DNA from: Novosphingobium aerophilum
GTDB lineage: Bacteria; Pseudomonadota; Alphaproteobacteria; Sphingomonadales; Sphingomonadaceae
Length of the DNA: 64,000 nt
Direction: 5' to 3'
Assembly: GCF_014230305.1 (NCBI RefSeq)
Contig: NZ_JACLAU010000001.1
Location: forward strand, 248,001-312,000
The notes below the pieces were generated by a model. It did no database searches, was not told the origin of the DNA, and worked only from the letters and a program-made list of their open reading frames with translations. This document shows, piece by piece, positions 1-7,285 of this stretch; positions within the stretch are counted from its first letter, which is position 1; each line of letters begins with the position of its first letter. The position numbers were made by a program, and so were the translations under genes.

Positions 1-156
1 ACCGAACAGCAGCCCGGCACGATCGCGGCGCGCGAACTGGCCTGCCACCACCGGATAGGCGTTGGTCGAGGCTTCGGCCAGGTCATCGCCATCGAGCGCG
101 AGGCGCGGGTCCGTCGCATCCGGATGCGCGGCCTTGTGGGAAGGGAGCCGGGTCAT
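1..156 (-). CDS. virB10: Probable VirB10/TrbI-like T4SS protein, N-terminal part only
   Basis: Only the first 52 codons are in the window; the gene runs off the left edge. The ATG lies in an ATGA overlap with the virB9 stop, so the two are probably translationally coupled. The visible part is a polar cytosolic leader (MTRLPSHKAAHPDATDPRLA and on) ending in RRDRAGLLFG, which looks like the stretch just before the single inner-membrane helix of VirB10. VirB10 proteins span inner and outer membranes and form the core complex with VirB9 and VirB7. The identity is inferred mainly from position directly after virB9; the N-terminus of this family is poorly conserved. Confidence 0.6.
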   Translation of the reverse strand, partial: MTRLPSHKAAHPDATDPRLALDGDDLAEASTNAYPVVAGQFARRDRAGLLFG

Positions 157-947
157 CTTGTGCGCTCCACGGTATCGCCGGGCGTGAGCGGAGCCAGCCG
201 GGCCAGAACGGCACTGGCCTTGCCGATGCGCAGCACATAGCGCGGCGCCACGCCGTCGATCACGATCGTGCCCTCGCGGACGGTGAAGTTGACCGGGCCT
301 TCCTGACCGTCGGCGCCGACCGCCAGGATCGCCGGCAGGTCGCGGGCCGCACTCCACTGCAGATAGGTGGCCTGGCCATCGTCAGACACCGCCTCGGGCG
401 CGAGGGTCCGGTCTCCGGTGACGCGCCAGGCGGTGTTGCGGGGGGGCTCGGCGGGACGAGGCGGAACGGCGGCCGCGCCCGCCGGAGAGGCCGTGGCCGC
501 GCCGGTCGCAGGGCCGGATACAGCTTCGCCCGCGCCCGGCGCAGCGGCGGGAAGCAGCAGCAAGGGCTCGGGATAAGTGAAGCGCAGCACGTAGACTGGC
601 CGCACCCCGGCGCCCGCGCTGACCAGTTCGAACAGGTAGCGGCGTTGATCGGTGACCACGGTCATGTTGGTCCGTGCCCGAGCGCCCTGCGGCTTGAGGA
701 ACAGGAGGTTGCCGCGCTTGTTCGGGGTGACCTGCCAGGCCGCCGAATCGCCCACGGCGATGTTCTCGATCCGCTCGTCCGGGGCGAACTCGATCATCGT
801 CTGGACATTGCTCTGGCCGCGCAGCGTGACCACGCGGTCGGCATCGTAGCGCACCCGTTCGATCCGCGGGTCGGCCGCCGCCGGAGCCACGGCCGCGCCC
901 GTGGCCAGGGCCGCAGCGATCAGGAGGGAAGGGAAACGCACGGTCAT
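153..947 (-). CDS. virB9: VirB9/TrbG/CagX-like T4SS outer-membrane core protein
   Basis: 264 residues with a Sec signal peptide (MTVRFPSLLIAAALATGAAV, cleaved near AAAD), so it is periplasmic. The N-terminal lobe carries the family pattern of an R/Y-rich strand, then VVTLRGQSNVQTMIEFAPDE and NLLFLKPQGARARTNMTVV. An Ala/Pro-rich linker (about residues 130-165) joins it to a C-terminal beta domain ending VAPRYVLRIG, the part that contacts VirB10 and VirB7 in known core complexes. The ATG start (947) overlaps the virB6 stop by 4 nt and the stop overlaps the next ATG by 4 nt. Length is close to typical VirB9. No virB8 gene precedes it, which is unusual for the family's gene order. Confidence 0.9.
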   Translation of the reverse strand: MTVRFPSLLIAAALATGAAVAPAAADPRIERVRYDADRVVTLRGQSNVQTMIEFAPDERIENIAVGDSAAWQVTPNKRGNLLFLKPQGARARTNMTVVTDQRRYLFELVSAGAGVRPVYVLRFTYPEPLLLLPAAAPGAGEAVSGPATGAATASPAGAAAVPPRPAEPPRNTAWRVTGDRTLAPEAVSDDGQATYLQWSAARDLPAILAVGADGQEGPVNFTVREGTIVIDGVAPRYVLRIGKASAVLARLAPLTPGDTVERTR

Positions 948-2149
948 GCGGGAGCCTTTGCACGGGCGCGACTGATCTGGGTCGCCGGACGGATGCGCGG
1001 ATCGAGGCGCGAGGGGAGGGGGCCGGCTTCGCTCTCCGGGCCTGCGCCGGAGCCACCCTGACCCGACCGGGGGGACCAGGCCCGCACGGCGGAGCCGTCG
1101 AGCCGGATCGCCAGGTCCTGGTCCCGCGCACCGGCCGCCACGATCGTGCCCCGCAGCCGTTCGTCGCCGAGGGCCGGATCGCCGGCCAGGGGGGCGGGCC
1201 CGGCACCTGGCGCGGCGAGCGGGGAGGCAAGTGGCACGGCGACGGCGCCCGCCGGGTCCCGTCCGCCAAGGTGCCACGATCCCGCGATCAGCCGGGCTGC
1301 CCGCGTCGCCAGGACCATCAGCGCGACATAGACGAAGGCGGCGAGGAAGATCGACGCGGCGAGGCCGATCGGGACCTGGCCCCCGGCCTGGACGAGCGCC
1401 CCGATCATCGGATTGATCATCACCATCGTCGCGCCGCCGAGCAGCACCGCGAGGATCGGGGTGATCGCCAGCATCAGCGCCGCCTTCAGCCAGCCCTCGA
1501 ACAGTCCCCGCGTGCCGCGGAACAGGGCCAGGACGATGAACAGCGGCCCCAGTGCCATGACCGCGGCGAGCGCGATCCGGGCCACGACCAGCACGCCGAC
1601 GGTGCCGAGCAGCAGCAACAGGCTGGCCAGCCACAAGAGGTCGGCCGGGCGCGCCGGGGTGCCGGCGAACTGCGGCACCGGGCTGCCCGGCGCGGGGGCC
1701 ATGGCATTGGCGCCCTGGGCCATTTGGGCCGAGCGGGCGAGCACGTCGAACAGCCCGTCGAGCCGCAGCGCGAAGAGCTGGGTGGCGCTGCCCTTGGTGC
1801 CGAGCAGCAGGCTGGCGACCTGATCGGGCGCCTCGACCAGGAGGTTCCACGCGACGCTCTGGTAAGCCACCCATGAGGTGGCGAAGGTCAGGGCGAGCCC
1901 GAGCTGGAGCATGCGCGGGGTCAGCATGTCCATGGTCAGCCGCCCGCGCCCGGCCAGCAGGTTCAGCGCGAACAGGGCGACATAGATCGTCAGCAGGATG
2001 GTCAGCGCCTGGCCCAGCGCGCCGTGCTGCCCGAACAGCCGGTCGAAAGCCACGGCCACGGCCTGGCCCGACTGGCAATCGACCGAGCGCAGCGCGGTGA
2101 GCACCGAGCCAAAGCCGTCGGCCGGCAGGGGCGGGCAAGCGGGGGTCAT
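944..2149 (-). CDS. virB6: VirB6/TrbL-like polytopic T4SS inner-membrane protein
   Basis: About 401 residues from the ATG at 2149, chosen because it forms an ATGA overlap with the virB4 stop; an in-frame upstream start at 2194 would intrude far into virB4. Hydrophobic segments lie near residues 46-66, 80-98, 170-215 (probably two helices), 225-247 and 262-288. They are followed by a roughly 110-residue Ala/Pro/Gly-rich soluble tail. The conserved VirB6 layout is recognisable (a central periplasmic loop, then tightly spaced helices with the W-L-K-A-A-L-M motif). VirB6 forms part of the inner-membrane channel platform with VirB3, VirB4 and VirB8. The soluble tail is longer than in minimal homologues. 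Confidence 0.85.
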   Translation of the reverse strand: MTPACPPLPADGFGSVLTALRSVDCQSGQAVAVAFDRLFGQHGALGQALTILLTIYVALFALNLLAGRGRLTMDMLTPRMLQLGLALTFATSWVAYQSVAWNLLVEAPDQVASLLLGTKGSATQLFALRLDGLFDVLARSAQMAQGANAMAPAPGSPVPQFAGTPARPADLLWLASLLLLLGTVGVLVVARIALAAVMALGPLFIVLALFRGTRGLFEGWLKAALMLAITPILAVLLGGATMVMINPMIGALVQAGGQVPIGLAASIFLAAFVYVALMVLATRAARLIAGSWHLGGRDPAGAVAVPLASPLAAPGAGPAPLAGDPALGDERLRGTIVAAGARDQDLAIRLDGSAVRAWSPRSGQGGSGAGPESEAGPLPSRLDPRIRPATQISRARAKAPA

Positions 2150-4551
2150 GCTCCGGCTCCCATCCAGGGGGCTCCGGTCAGGGGTTCGTACCACTGGCCC
2201 GGGTGATCGCCCAGGGTCTCGCGCAGATGGTCGAGCCGCCGCACGCTGGCCTCGCGGCCCGACAGGACGGTCAGCAGCGCGGGCTCACCCGACAGGTCCA
2301 GCCGGACCACCACCGAATGCTGGGCATGGCGCACCAGGAAGCAGCGCCCGGCGGCGGGGAGGGCGCGGATCAGCTCAAGCTCGTGCGCGCTCAGGCCGAA
2401 GCCGTCGCAATAGTCCTCGGCGCGGGCCTTGGCATTGGGCAGGAAGATCTGGGTCGCGGTCTGTTCGACGATGGCGCTGGCGATCCGGCTGTCGAGCGCG
2501 TCGCGGGCGGACTGGGTGGCGAAGCCGACCACCGCATTGCGCTTGCGCAGGGTCTTGAGCCAGTCGCGGATGCGGGCGGCGAAGACCGCGTCGTCCAGCG
2601 CCTTCCACCCTTCGTCGATCACGATCATCGCCGGTTCGCCGTCCAGCCGCTGGTCGATGCGATGGAACAGATACATCATCGTCGGGGTGCGCAGCACCGG
2701 ACTGTCGAGCAGCGCGGTCATGTCGAAGCCGAGCACCGCCTGATCGAGATCGAGCGCGTCCACCTCGTTGTCGAACAGCCAGGCGTGGGGCCCCTCGTGA
2801 ATCCAGGGCCGCAGGCGCGAGGCCAGATCGCCTTCCTCGGGCCGCCGCCGCCCGGCGAGCAGCTCGTGGAAATGGCGCAGCCGGCGCAAGGCCGGATCGT
2901 TCTGGAAGGCGATGTCGACCGCCGCGGCGATCAGCGCCTGCTCCTCGCTGTCCCGGGGTGCGACCAAGGCCGCGAGCCATTCGGCCAGGAAGGCCCGGTT
3001 GGCGGCCGTGTCCTGAAGCCGCAGCGGGTTGAAGCCGGTCGGCTGGCCCGGCTCGATCCGGGCATAATGCCCGCCGAGCGCCCGCACGAAGATCTCCGAG
3101 CCGCGGTCCTTGTCGAACAGCACGGTGCGCGGTCGGACCTTCTGGGCCTGGGCCATCAGGAAGTTCATCGCCACGGTCTTGCCCGAGCCGGATGGGCCGA
3201 TCGCGGTGAAGTGGCCGAGGTCGCCCTCGTGGAAATTGAAGAAGTAGGGCGTCCCGGCAGTGGTTTCGAACAGGGCGATCGCCTCGCCCCAGTGGTTGCC
3301 CCCGCTCTGGCCCAACGGGAAGCCATGGAGCGAGAGGAACCCGGCGGCATTGCCGGTGGAAATCAACGCGCGGCGCACCGCAAAGTCCTCGTTGCCGGGG
3401 AACTGCGCCCAGAAGCCGGGCTCGAGGTTGACGTCCTCGCGCACCACGACGGCCCCGGTCTCGCCCAGCACCGTCGCCGCCTCGGCCACGGCGAGGTCGA
3501 GCGCGGGGAGGCTGGGGGCGCGGACCAGCAGGCTGAGGTGATGATCGCCGAACCCGGTCTGGCCGCTGACCAGCGCGTCCTTGGCCAGCAGCATCTCGCG
3601 CCGCTCGGTCGCGGTGTCGTCATCGGCGGCGCGCAGGCGGCGGACCGACAGGTCGATCCGTTCGCGTGCGATCTGTCGGTCCACGGGCGCGAAGCTTTCG
3701 GTCAGGACGCATTCGCTTTCCAGCCGCAGCACCCCGTCGAGGATGCCGGCGCGTGTGGTCGGCGGGTATTCCTTGACGCCGAGCAGCCCGGCGAAGTCGC
3801 GCCAGCCGCCGCTCCGGGTCTCCACCGCGTCGAGCCCGAAGCTGACCCGGGCATAGGGCAGGTGGTGGCCGATGTCGGTGCCCTCGGCCGGGGTCAGCAC
3901 CGGCTTCAGCTCACCGTTGTAAAGCAGGGACAGCAATTCGAGCAGCTCGTTCGCCTCGCCATGGGGAGTGGCATAGGCGCCGAGCGGGCGTGCCCCATAG
4001 GCCGCGAGACCGCTGGCCAGGGCCTGCATCGCGGCATCGAGTTCACGCTGCGGGGCAAGGTCGGTCACCGGATCGGCGCGTCCGGATCCCCGCTGCAGGC
4101 CGCGCCCGAACCAGCGCCCGATGCGCTCCGGCCAGCCGGTCTTGCCGCGGGGCGGGCGGCGGACCAGCGTCAGGTACTGGTCGTTGACGAACAGCCGGCG
4201 CTGCCGCAGCCGGTCCTGCCAGGCGCGATCGAGCGCTCCGGCGAAGGGATTGGCGAAGGTGCCGCCCGCCTCGACCTCGACCCGCCGGCGGACGACATGG
4301 TGGTACAGCACGAAGCTGGAATCGAGCGCGGCGCGCAGCATCACGTCGCGCACCGCCAGCAGATGGTCGAGCTGGTCCGCTTCCGCGGTCTCGAACGGCA
4401 GGCCGGTGATCTGCAGGGCCTGCAACAGCGAACCGTCGCGCAGACGCAGCGTGCGCGGATCGACCAGCGCCGCATAGGGCAGGCGGTCGCCCGCCCGGGC
4501 CTCGCGTCGCCACCAGGCGGCGGGCCCGCGAAACGCGGCGGCCGCGCTCAT
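2146..4551 (-). CDS. virB4: VirB4/TrbE/CagE-family T4SS ATPase
   Basis: 801 residues, the usual VirB4 size. The N-terminal CagE/TrbE/VirB domain (about residues 170-380) precedes a P-loop ATPase core with Walker A GPSGSGKT near residues 452-459 and Walker B AMIVIDEGWK near 640-650. A downstream TQSARDAL segment matches motif C of VirB4/TraB-type ATPases. The protein powers pilus biogenesis and substrate passage at the inner membrane. ATGA-type 4-nt overlaps join it to virB3 upstream and virB6 downstream. All nucleotide-binding motifs are intact, so the system looks potentially functional. Confidence 0.95.
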   Translation of the reverse strand: MSAAAAFRGPAAWWRREARAGDRLPYAALVDPRTLRLRDGSLLQALQITGLPFETAEADQLDHLLAVRDVMLRAALDSSFVLYHHVVRRRVEVEAGGTFANPFAGALDRAWQDRLRQRRLFVNDQYLTLVRRPPRGKTGWPERIGRWFGRGLQRGSGRADPVTDLAPQRELDAAMQALASGLAAYGARPLGAYATPHGEANELLELLSLLYNGELKPVLTPAEGTDIGHHLPYARVSFGLDAVETRSGGWRDFAGLLGVKEYPPTTRAGILDGVLRLESECVLTESFAPVDRQIARERIDLSVRRLRAADDDTATERREMLLAKDALVSGQTGFGDHHLSLLVRAPSLPALDLAVAEAATVLGETGAVVVREDVNLEPGFWAQFPGNEDFAVRRALISTGNAAGFLSLHGFPLGQSGGNHWGEAIALFETTAGTPYFFNFHEGDLGHFTAIGPSGSGKTVAMNFLMAQAQKVRPRTVLFDKDRGSEIFVRALGGHYARIEPGQPTGFNPLRLQDTAANRAFLAEWLAALVAPRDSEEQALIAAAVDIAFQNDPALRRLRHFHELLAGRRRPEEGDLASRLRPWIHEGPHAWLFDNEVDALDLDQAVLGFDMTALLDSPVLRTPTMMYLFHRIDQRLDGEPAMIVIDEGWKALDDAVFAARIRDWLKTLRKRNAVVGFATQSARDALDSRIASAIVEQTATQIFLPNAKARAEDYCDGFGLSAHELELIRALPAAGRCFLVRHAQHSVVVRLDLSGEPALLTVLSGREASVRRLDHLRETLGDHPGQWYEPLTGAPWMGAGA

Positions 4552-4823
4552 GGCGAATAGCTGTTGCAGCCCCAGCGGCGCCAGTTGGGCACGCGCGGGC
4601 AGCGGCTCACCCGGGTGAGCCAGAGATCGAAGATCCGCGGCTCGCGCAGGCAGGCGAGATAGCCGATCGCGTGGACCACCAGCGCCACCGGCAGGGCCAG
4701 GAACGATCGGGTGATGAGGAAGGCTTCGGTCGTCACGGCCGCGTTGACGATGAAAAAGCTGTAGGTCACCCCGCCGAACATCTGCGGGCGGGTCAGCGCG
4801 CGGAAGACGGGGATACGGTGCAT
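4548..4823 (-). CDS. virB3: VirB3-like T4SS inner-membrane protein
   Basis: 91 residues, matching the small VirB3 family. It opens with a short cytosolic leader carrying the family signature IPVFRALTRPQMFGGV, then two hydrophobic stretches (about residues 18-37 and 41-60), then a basic Trp/Pro-containing tail. VirB3 associates with the VirB4 ATPase and the pilin; in some species the two are fused, and here their genes overlap by 4 nt. The start at 4823 lies 4 nt after the virB2 stop. Small size lowers certainty slightly, but size, motif and position agree. Confidence 0.88.
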   Translation of the reverse strand: MHRIPVFRALTRPQMFGGVTYSFFIVNAAVTTEAFLITRSFLALPVALVVHAIGYLACLREPRIFDLWLTRVSRCPRVPNWRRWGCNSYSP

Positions 4824-4827
4824 CGGC

Positions 4828-5184
4828 TCAGTTCGCCACGCTGGCCGCGGCGCGGATACCCGAGACGATCGAGGCGGCGCCGAACAGGATGAAGCAGCCC
4901 AGGATCACGGTGGCGCCGAAGCGCCAGTTCATCCGCCCGGTCAGCATCATGAAGCCGACCATGGCCACCGCGATGACCGCCACGGCCGTGGCCACGTTGC
5001 CCATCAGCGTGCCCTGGATCCAGCCCAGCGCGGCGACGATCGGGCCCGACCCGGCCGGGTCCGTGCCCTGGGCAAAGGCAGGCTCGGCACCCGACAGCAC
5101 GCCCAGCGCAGCCGCCAGGCAGAGCCGGTGCTGCCGCGCCAGCCACTCGGCGCCGCCATTCCCCATCATCCGCATCGCGCTCAT
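4828..5184 (-). CDS. virB2: VirB2/TrbC-like major pilin precursor
   Basis: 118-residue precursor starting at ATG 5184 (a second ATG at 5175 is possible). A long n-region and hydrophobic stretch end in AEPAFAQG, a likely signal-peptidase site after residue 38. The mature part of about 80 residues has two hydrophobic helices (about 63-82 and 91-110) separated by the short basic loop GRMNWRFG, the classic two-helix pilin hairpin. The family is small and divergent, so the call rests on topology and on lying just before virB3-virB4. A 32-bp gap separates it from the transglycosylase gene upstream. Confidence 0.85.
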   Translation of the reverse strand: MSAMRMMGNGGAEWLARQHRLCLAAALGVLSGAEPAFAQGTDPAGSGPIVAALGWIQGTLMGNVATAVAVIAVAMVGFMMLTGRMNWRFGATVILGCFILFGAASIVSGIRAAASVAN

Positions 5185-5216
5185 CGTTCTGTCGTCCCCA
5201 AGTCCATGGTCCGATC

Positions 5217-5873
5217 CTAGCGGCTCAGCGGGGTGCGCTGAAGCCGGCCGAGGATGCTGGCCACATAATTCTGCGTCTCGGCGATCGGCGGCACACCGTT
5301 CCATGCCTCGACCCGGCGCGCGCCGGCATTGTAGGCCGCCAGGGCCTTGACCAGATCGCCGTCGAACCGGTCGAGCAGGCTGCGCAGATGGCGCGCACCG
5401 CCGTTGAGGTTGGCGACCGGATCGCGCGGATCGACGCCCAGGGCGCGGGCCGTGTCCGGCATAAGCTGGGTCAGCCCGATCGCGCCCTTGCGCGAGACCG
5501 CGCCGGGTTTCCAGCGGCTCTCCTGCCAGACCAGCGCCTCGAGCACGGCCGGGTGCAGCCCGGCCTGCGAGGCGGCCTGGTGCAGCAGGACATTGCCGTC
5601 CAGCGTGCCCTTCGGGGCGGTGGCGGGGGCCGGGGCGACCGAGCCGGGCTCGACCCGCGCTTCGAACGCGGCGAAGGCGGTTCGGGTGGGCCGGGCCGAG
5701 GCGGCCGCAGCGGGTTTCCGGCCGCGTCCATCGGCCCGTTCCCACCCGACGGCCGCCCCGGCCTGGCGGACCAGCACCGTGCCGTCGGCCTCGATCTGAT
5801 AGACCTTGCCGGCCGCCGGACTGGCGATCGGGCCAAGCATCAGCACGGACAGCAGGATGGACCTTGGGCGCAT
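5217..5873 (-). CDS. VirB1-like lytic transglycosylase
   Basis: 218 residues with a signal peptide, then a low-complexity linker, then an SLT domain from about residue 95 to 205. The catalytic Glu is Glu118 in VWQESRWKP; the other SLT motifs GAIGLTQLMPDTA, NLNGGARHL and AYNAGARRV are present. It should cleave peptidoglycan glycan strands so that the secretion apparatus can cross the wall, the usual role of VirB1. Its position just before virB2 supports that. Its ATG shares one base with the stop of the DUF1501 gene (TGATG), so translation of the two is probably coupled. A general MltE/Slt-type enzyme is the alternative. Confidence 0.88.
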   Translation of the reverse strand: MRPRSILLSVLMLGPIASPAAGKVYQIEADGTVLVRQAGAAVGWERADGRGRKPAAAASARPTRTAFAAFEARVEPGSVAPAPATAPKGTLDGNVLLHQAASQAGLHPAVLEALVWQESRWKPGAVSRKGAIGLTQLMPDTARALGVDPRDPVANLNGGARHLRSLLDRFDGDLVKALAAYNAGARRVEAWNGVPPIAETQNYVASILGRLQRTPLSR

Positions 5874-7270
5874 CAGACGAACCCGACGTTGGTGCCCAGC
5901 GCCGATCCGGCGAAGTTGCCGATGTTCGGGACCACCGTGGCAAGGTCCGAGGCAGCGACGCCGAACCAGCTCGCCAGGGTGGCGGCATACTGGTCGACCG
6001 ACATGGTCGGGATCAGGCGGCCCTGGCCGATGTCGTCCGGACCACCGTTGGCCAGCGTGGGGTTGATCCCGTAATAGCGCCCGCCCTTGACCGCGCCGCC
6101 CAGCACGAAGTGCATCGAGCCCCAGCCGTGATCGCTGCCATCGTTGTTGGCCGTGAGCGCCCGGCCGAAATCCGAGGCGGTGAAGGTGGTCACCTGGTTG
6201 GCGACGCCCAGTTCGACCGTGGTGTCGTAGAACGCGCGCAGCGCATCGCCGAGGTTGGTCATCAGCGTGGGATGGAGCGTGCCGAGCCCGTCGTGCGTAT
6301 CGTAACGGCCGGTCGAGACGAAGAACACCTGGCGCTTGGCGCCAAGCTGCTGGCTGACCGCGATCAGGCGGGCCACGGTCTGCAATTGCGCGCCAAGGCT
6401 GCTCGACGGATCGGCGGCGGCGGGGAAAGGGGTGGCGATGGTCGGCGCCTGGGCAAGGGCCCCGGTCACCTGGGTGTAGAGCCCGAGCGCGCGCGAGCCG
6501 ATCGTGCCGAGTGCCGTGCCGAACTGGTGGTTGCCCGCCACCGATCCCCCGATCAGCGACTGCAGCAGGGTCGAGGCCGCGGCCGAGCCGTTCAGGCTGG
6601 TCCGCGCGGTCAGCCCGATCGGCCCCGAGTTGGTGATCGAGTATTGCACCGCGGCCTTGCCGGTCAGGAAGACGGCGTTGCCCGACACGTTGATGCAGGT
6701 CAGCGTCGAGGTGCCATTGCCCGATTGCAGCAGGTCACCGATCCGTCCGCCCCAGCCCGAGGTGGCCCCTTCGGGCCCGGAGGCCTGCCAGTAGTTCTGC
6801 TGGTCGTTGTGGCTGAGCAGCTTGGGCGGCAGCGGCACGCTGCGCGCGTTGTACTGCGCCTTGGTGGTCGGCTGGACCAGCGTGCCGACGTTGAGCATCA
6901 CCGCCATCTTGCCGGCATCGAAGATCGGCAGCAGCTTGGCCAGCCCCGGAGTCAGCGCATACTGCGCACCCGAAGCCAGCGGGATCGATGGCCGCAGCAC
7001 GGTGGGGTCCAGCACGCTCTGCGCCAGGGCGAGGCCGGCGCGCTGGGTGCGATAGACCCCGTACTGGGTGGAATCATAGGGTACCAGCGTGTTGGCATAA
7101 TCGTTGCCGCCGAACAGGAACACGCAGACCAGCGCCTTGTAGTCGCTGGCGGTGGCGGCGGCGGCCTCGCCCATGGCCGCCAGGTTCATCACGAAAGGCG
7201 CGGCTCCCCCGGCCATCGAAAGCATCGAGGCCCGCTTGAGGAAGGCGCGGCGCGACTGGTCCATGGTCAT
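5873..7270 (-). CDS. DUF1501 family protein, Tat-exported
   Basis: 465 residues. The N-terminus carries a twin-arginine motif (SRRAFLKRASML, about residues 6-17) followed by a hydrophobic stretch and an Ala-rich cleavage region, so folded export is likely. The body has DUF1501 hallmarks: KALVCVFLFGGNDYANTLVP near the start, the internal FFVSTGRYDTHDG and the C-terminal TASDFGRALTANNDGSDHGWG block, a sulfatase/alkaline-phosphatase-like metal-site arrangement. Biochemical function is not established. It lies 15 bp after the DUF1800 gene, its usual partner in many bacteria. A GAGGGAG ribosome site precedes the ATG at 7270; Met3 (7264) is an alternative start. Confidence 0.9.
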   Translation of the reverse strand: MTMDQSRRAFLKRASMLSMAGGAAPFVMNLAAMGEAAAATASDYKALVCVFLFGGNDYANTLVPYDSTQYGVYRTQRAGLALAQSVLDPTVLRPSIPLASGAQYALTPGLAKLLPIFDAGKMAVMLNVGTLVQPTTKAQYNARSVPLPPKLLSHNDQQNYWQASGPEGATSGWGGRIGDLLQSGNGTSTLTCINVSGNAVFLTGKAAVQYSITNSGPIGLTARTSLNGSAAASTLLQSLIGGSVAGNHQFGTALGTIGSRALGLYTQVTGALAQAPTIATPFPAAADPSSSLGAQLQTVARLIAVSQQLGAKRQVFFVSTGRYDTHDGLGTLHPTLMTNLGDALRAFYDTTVELGVANQVTTFTASDFGRALTANNDGSDHGWGSMHFVLGGAVKGGRYYGINPTLANGGPDDIGQGRLIPTMSVDQYAATLASWFGVAASDLATVVPNIGNFAGSALGTNVGFV

Positions 7271-7285
7271 CGTCGGTTCTCCCTC

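Noticed and set aside
153-2138. Long minus-strand frame that runs across virB9 and virB6
   Set aside because: Only its last 264 residues are VirB9; the rest is virB6 read in the wrong frame.
2203-4560. Plus-strand frame of about 785 codons opposite virB4
   Set aside because: The minus frame carries Walker A and B motifs and operon overlaps; the plus frame is low-complexity.
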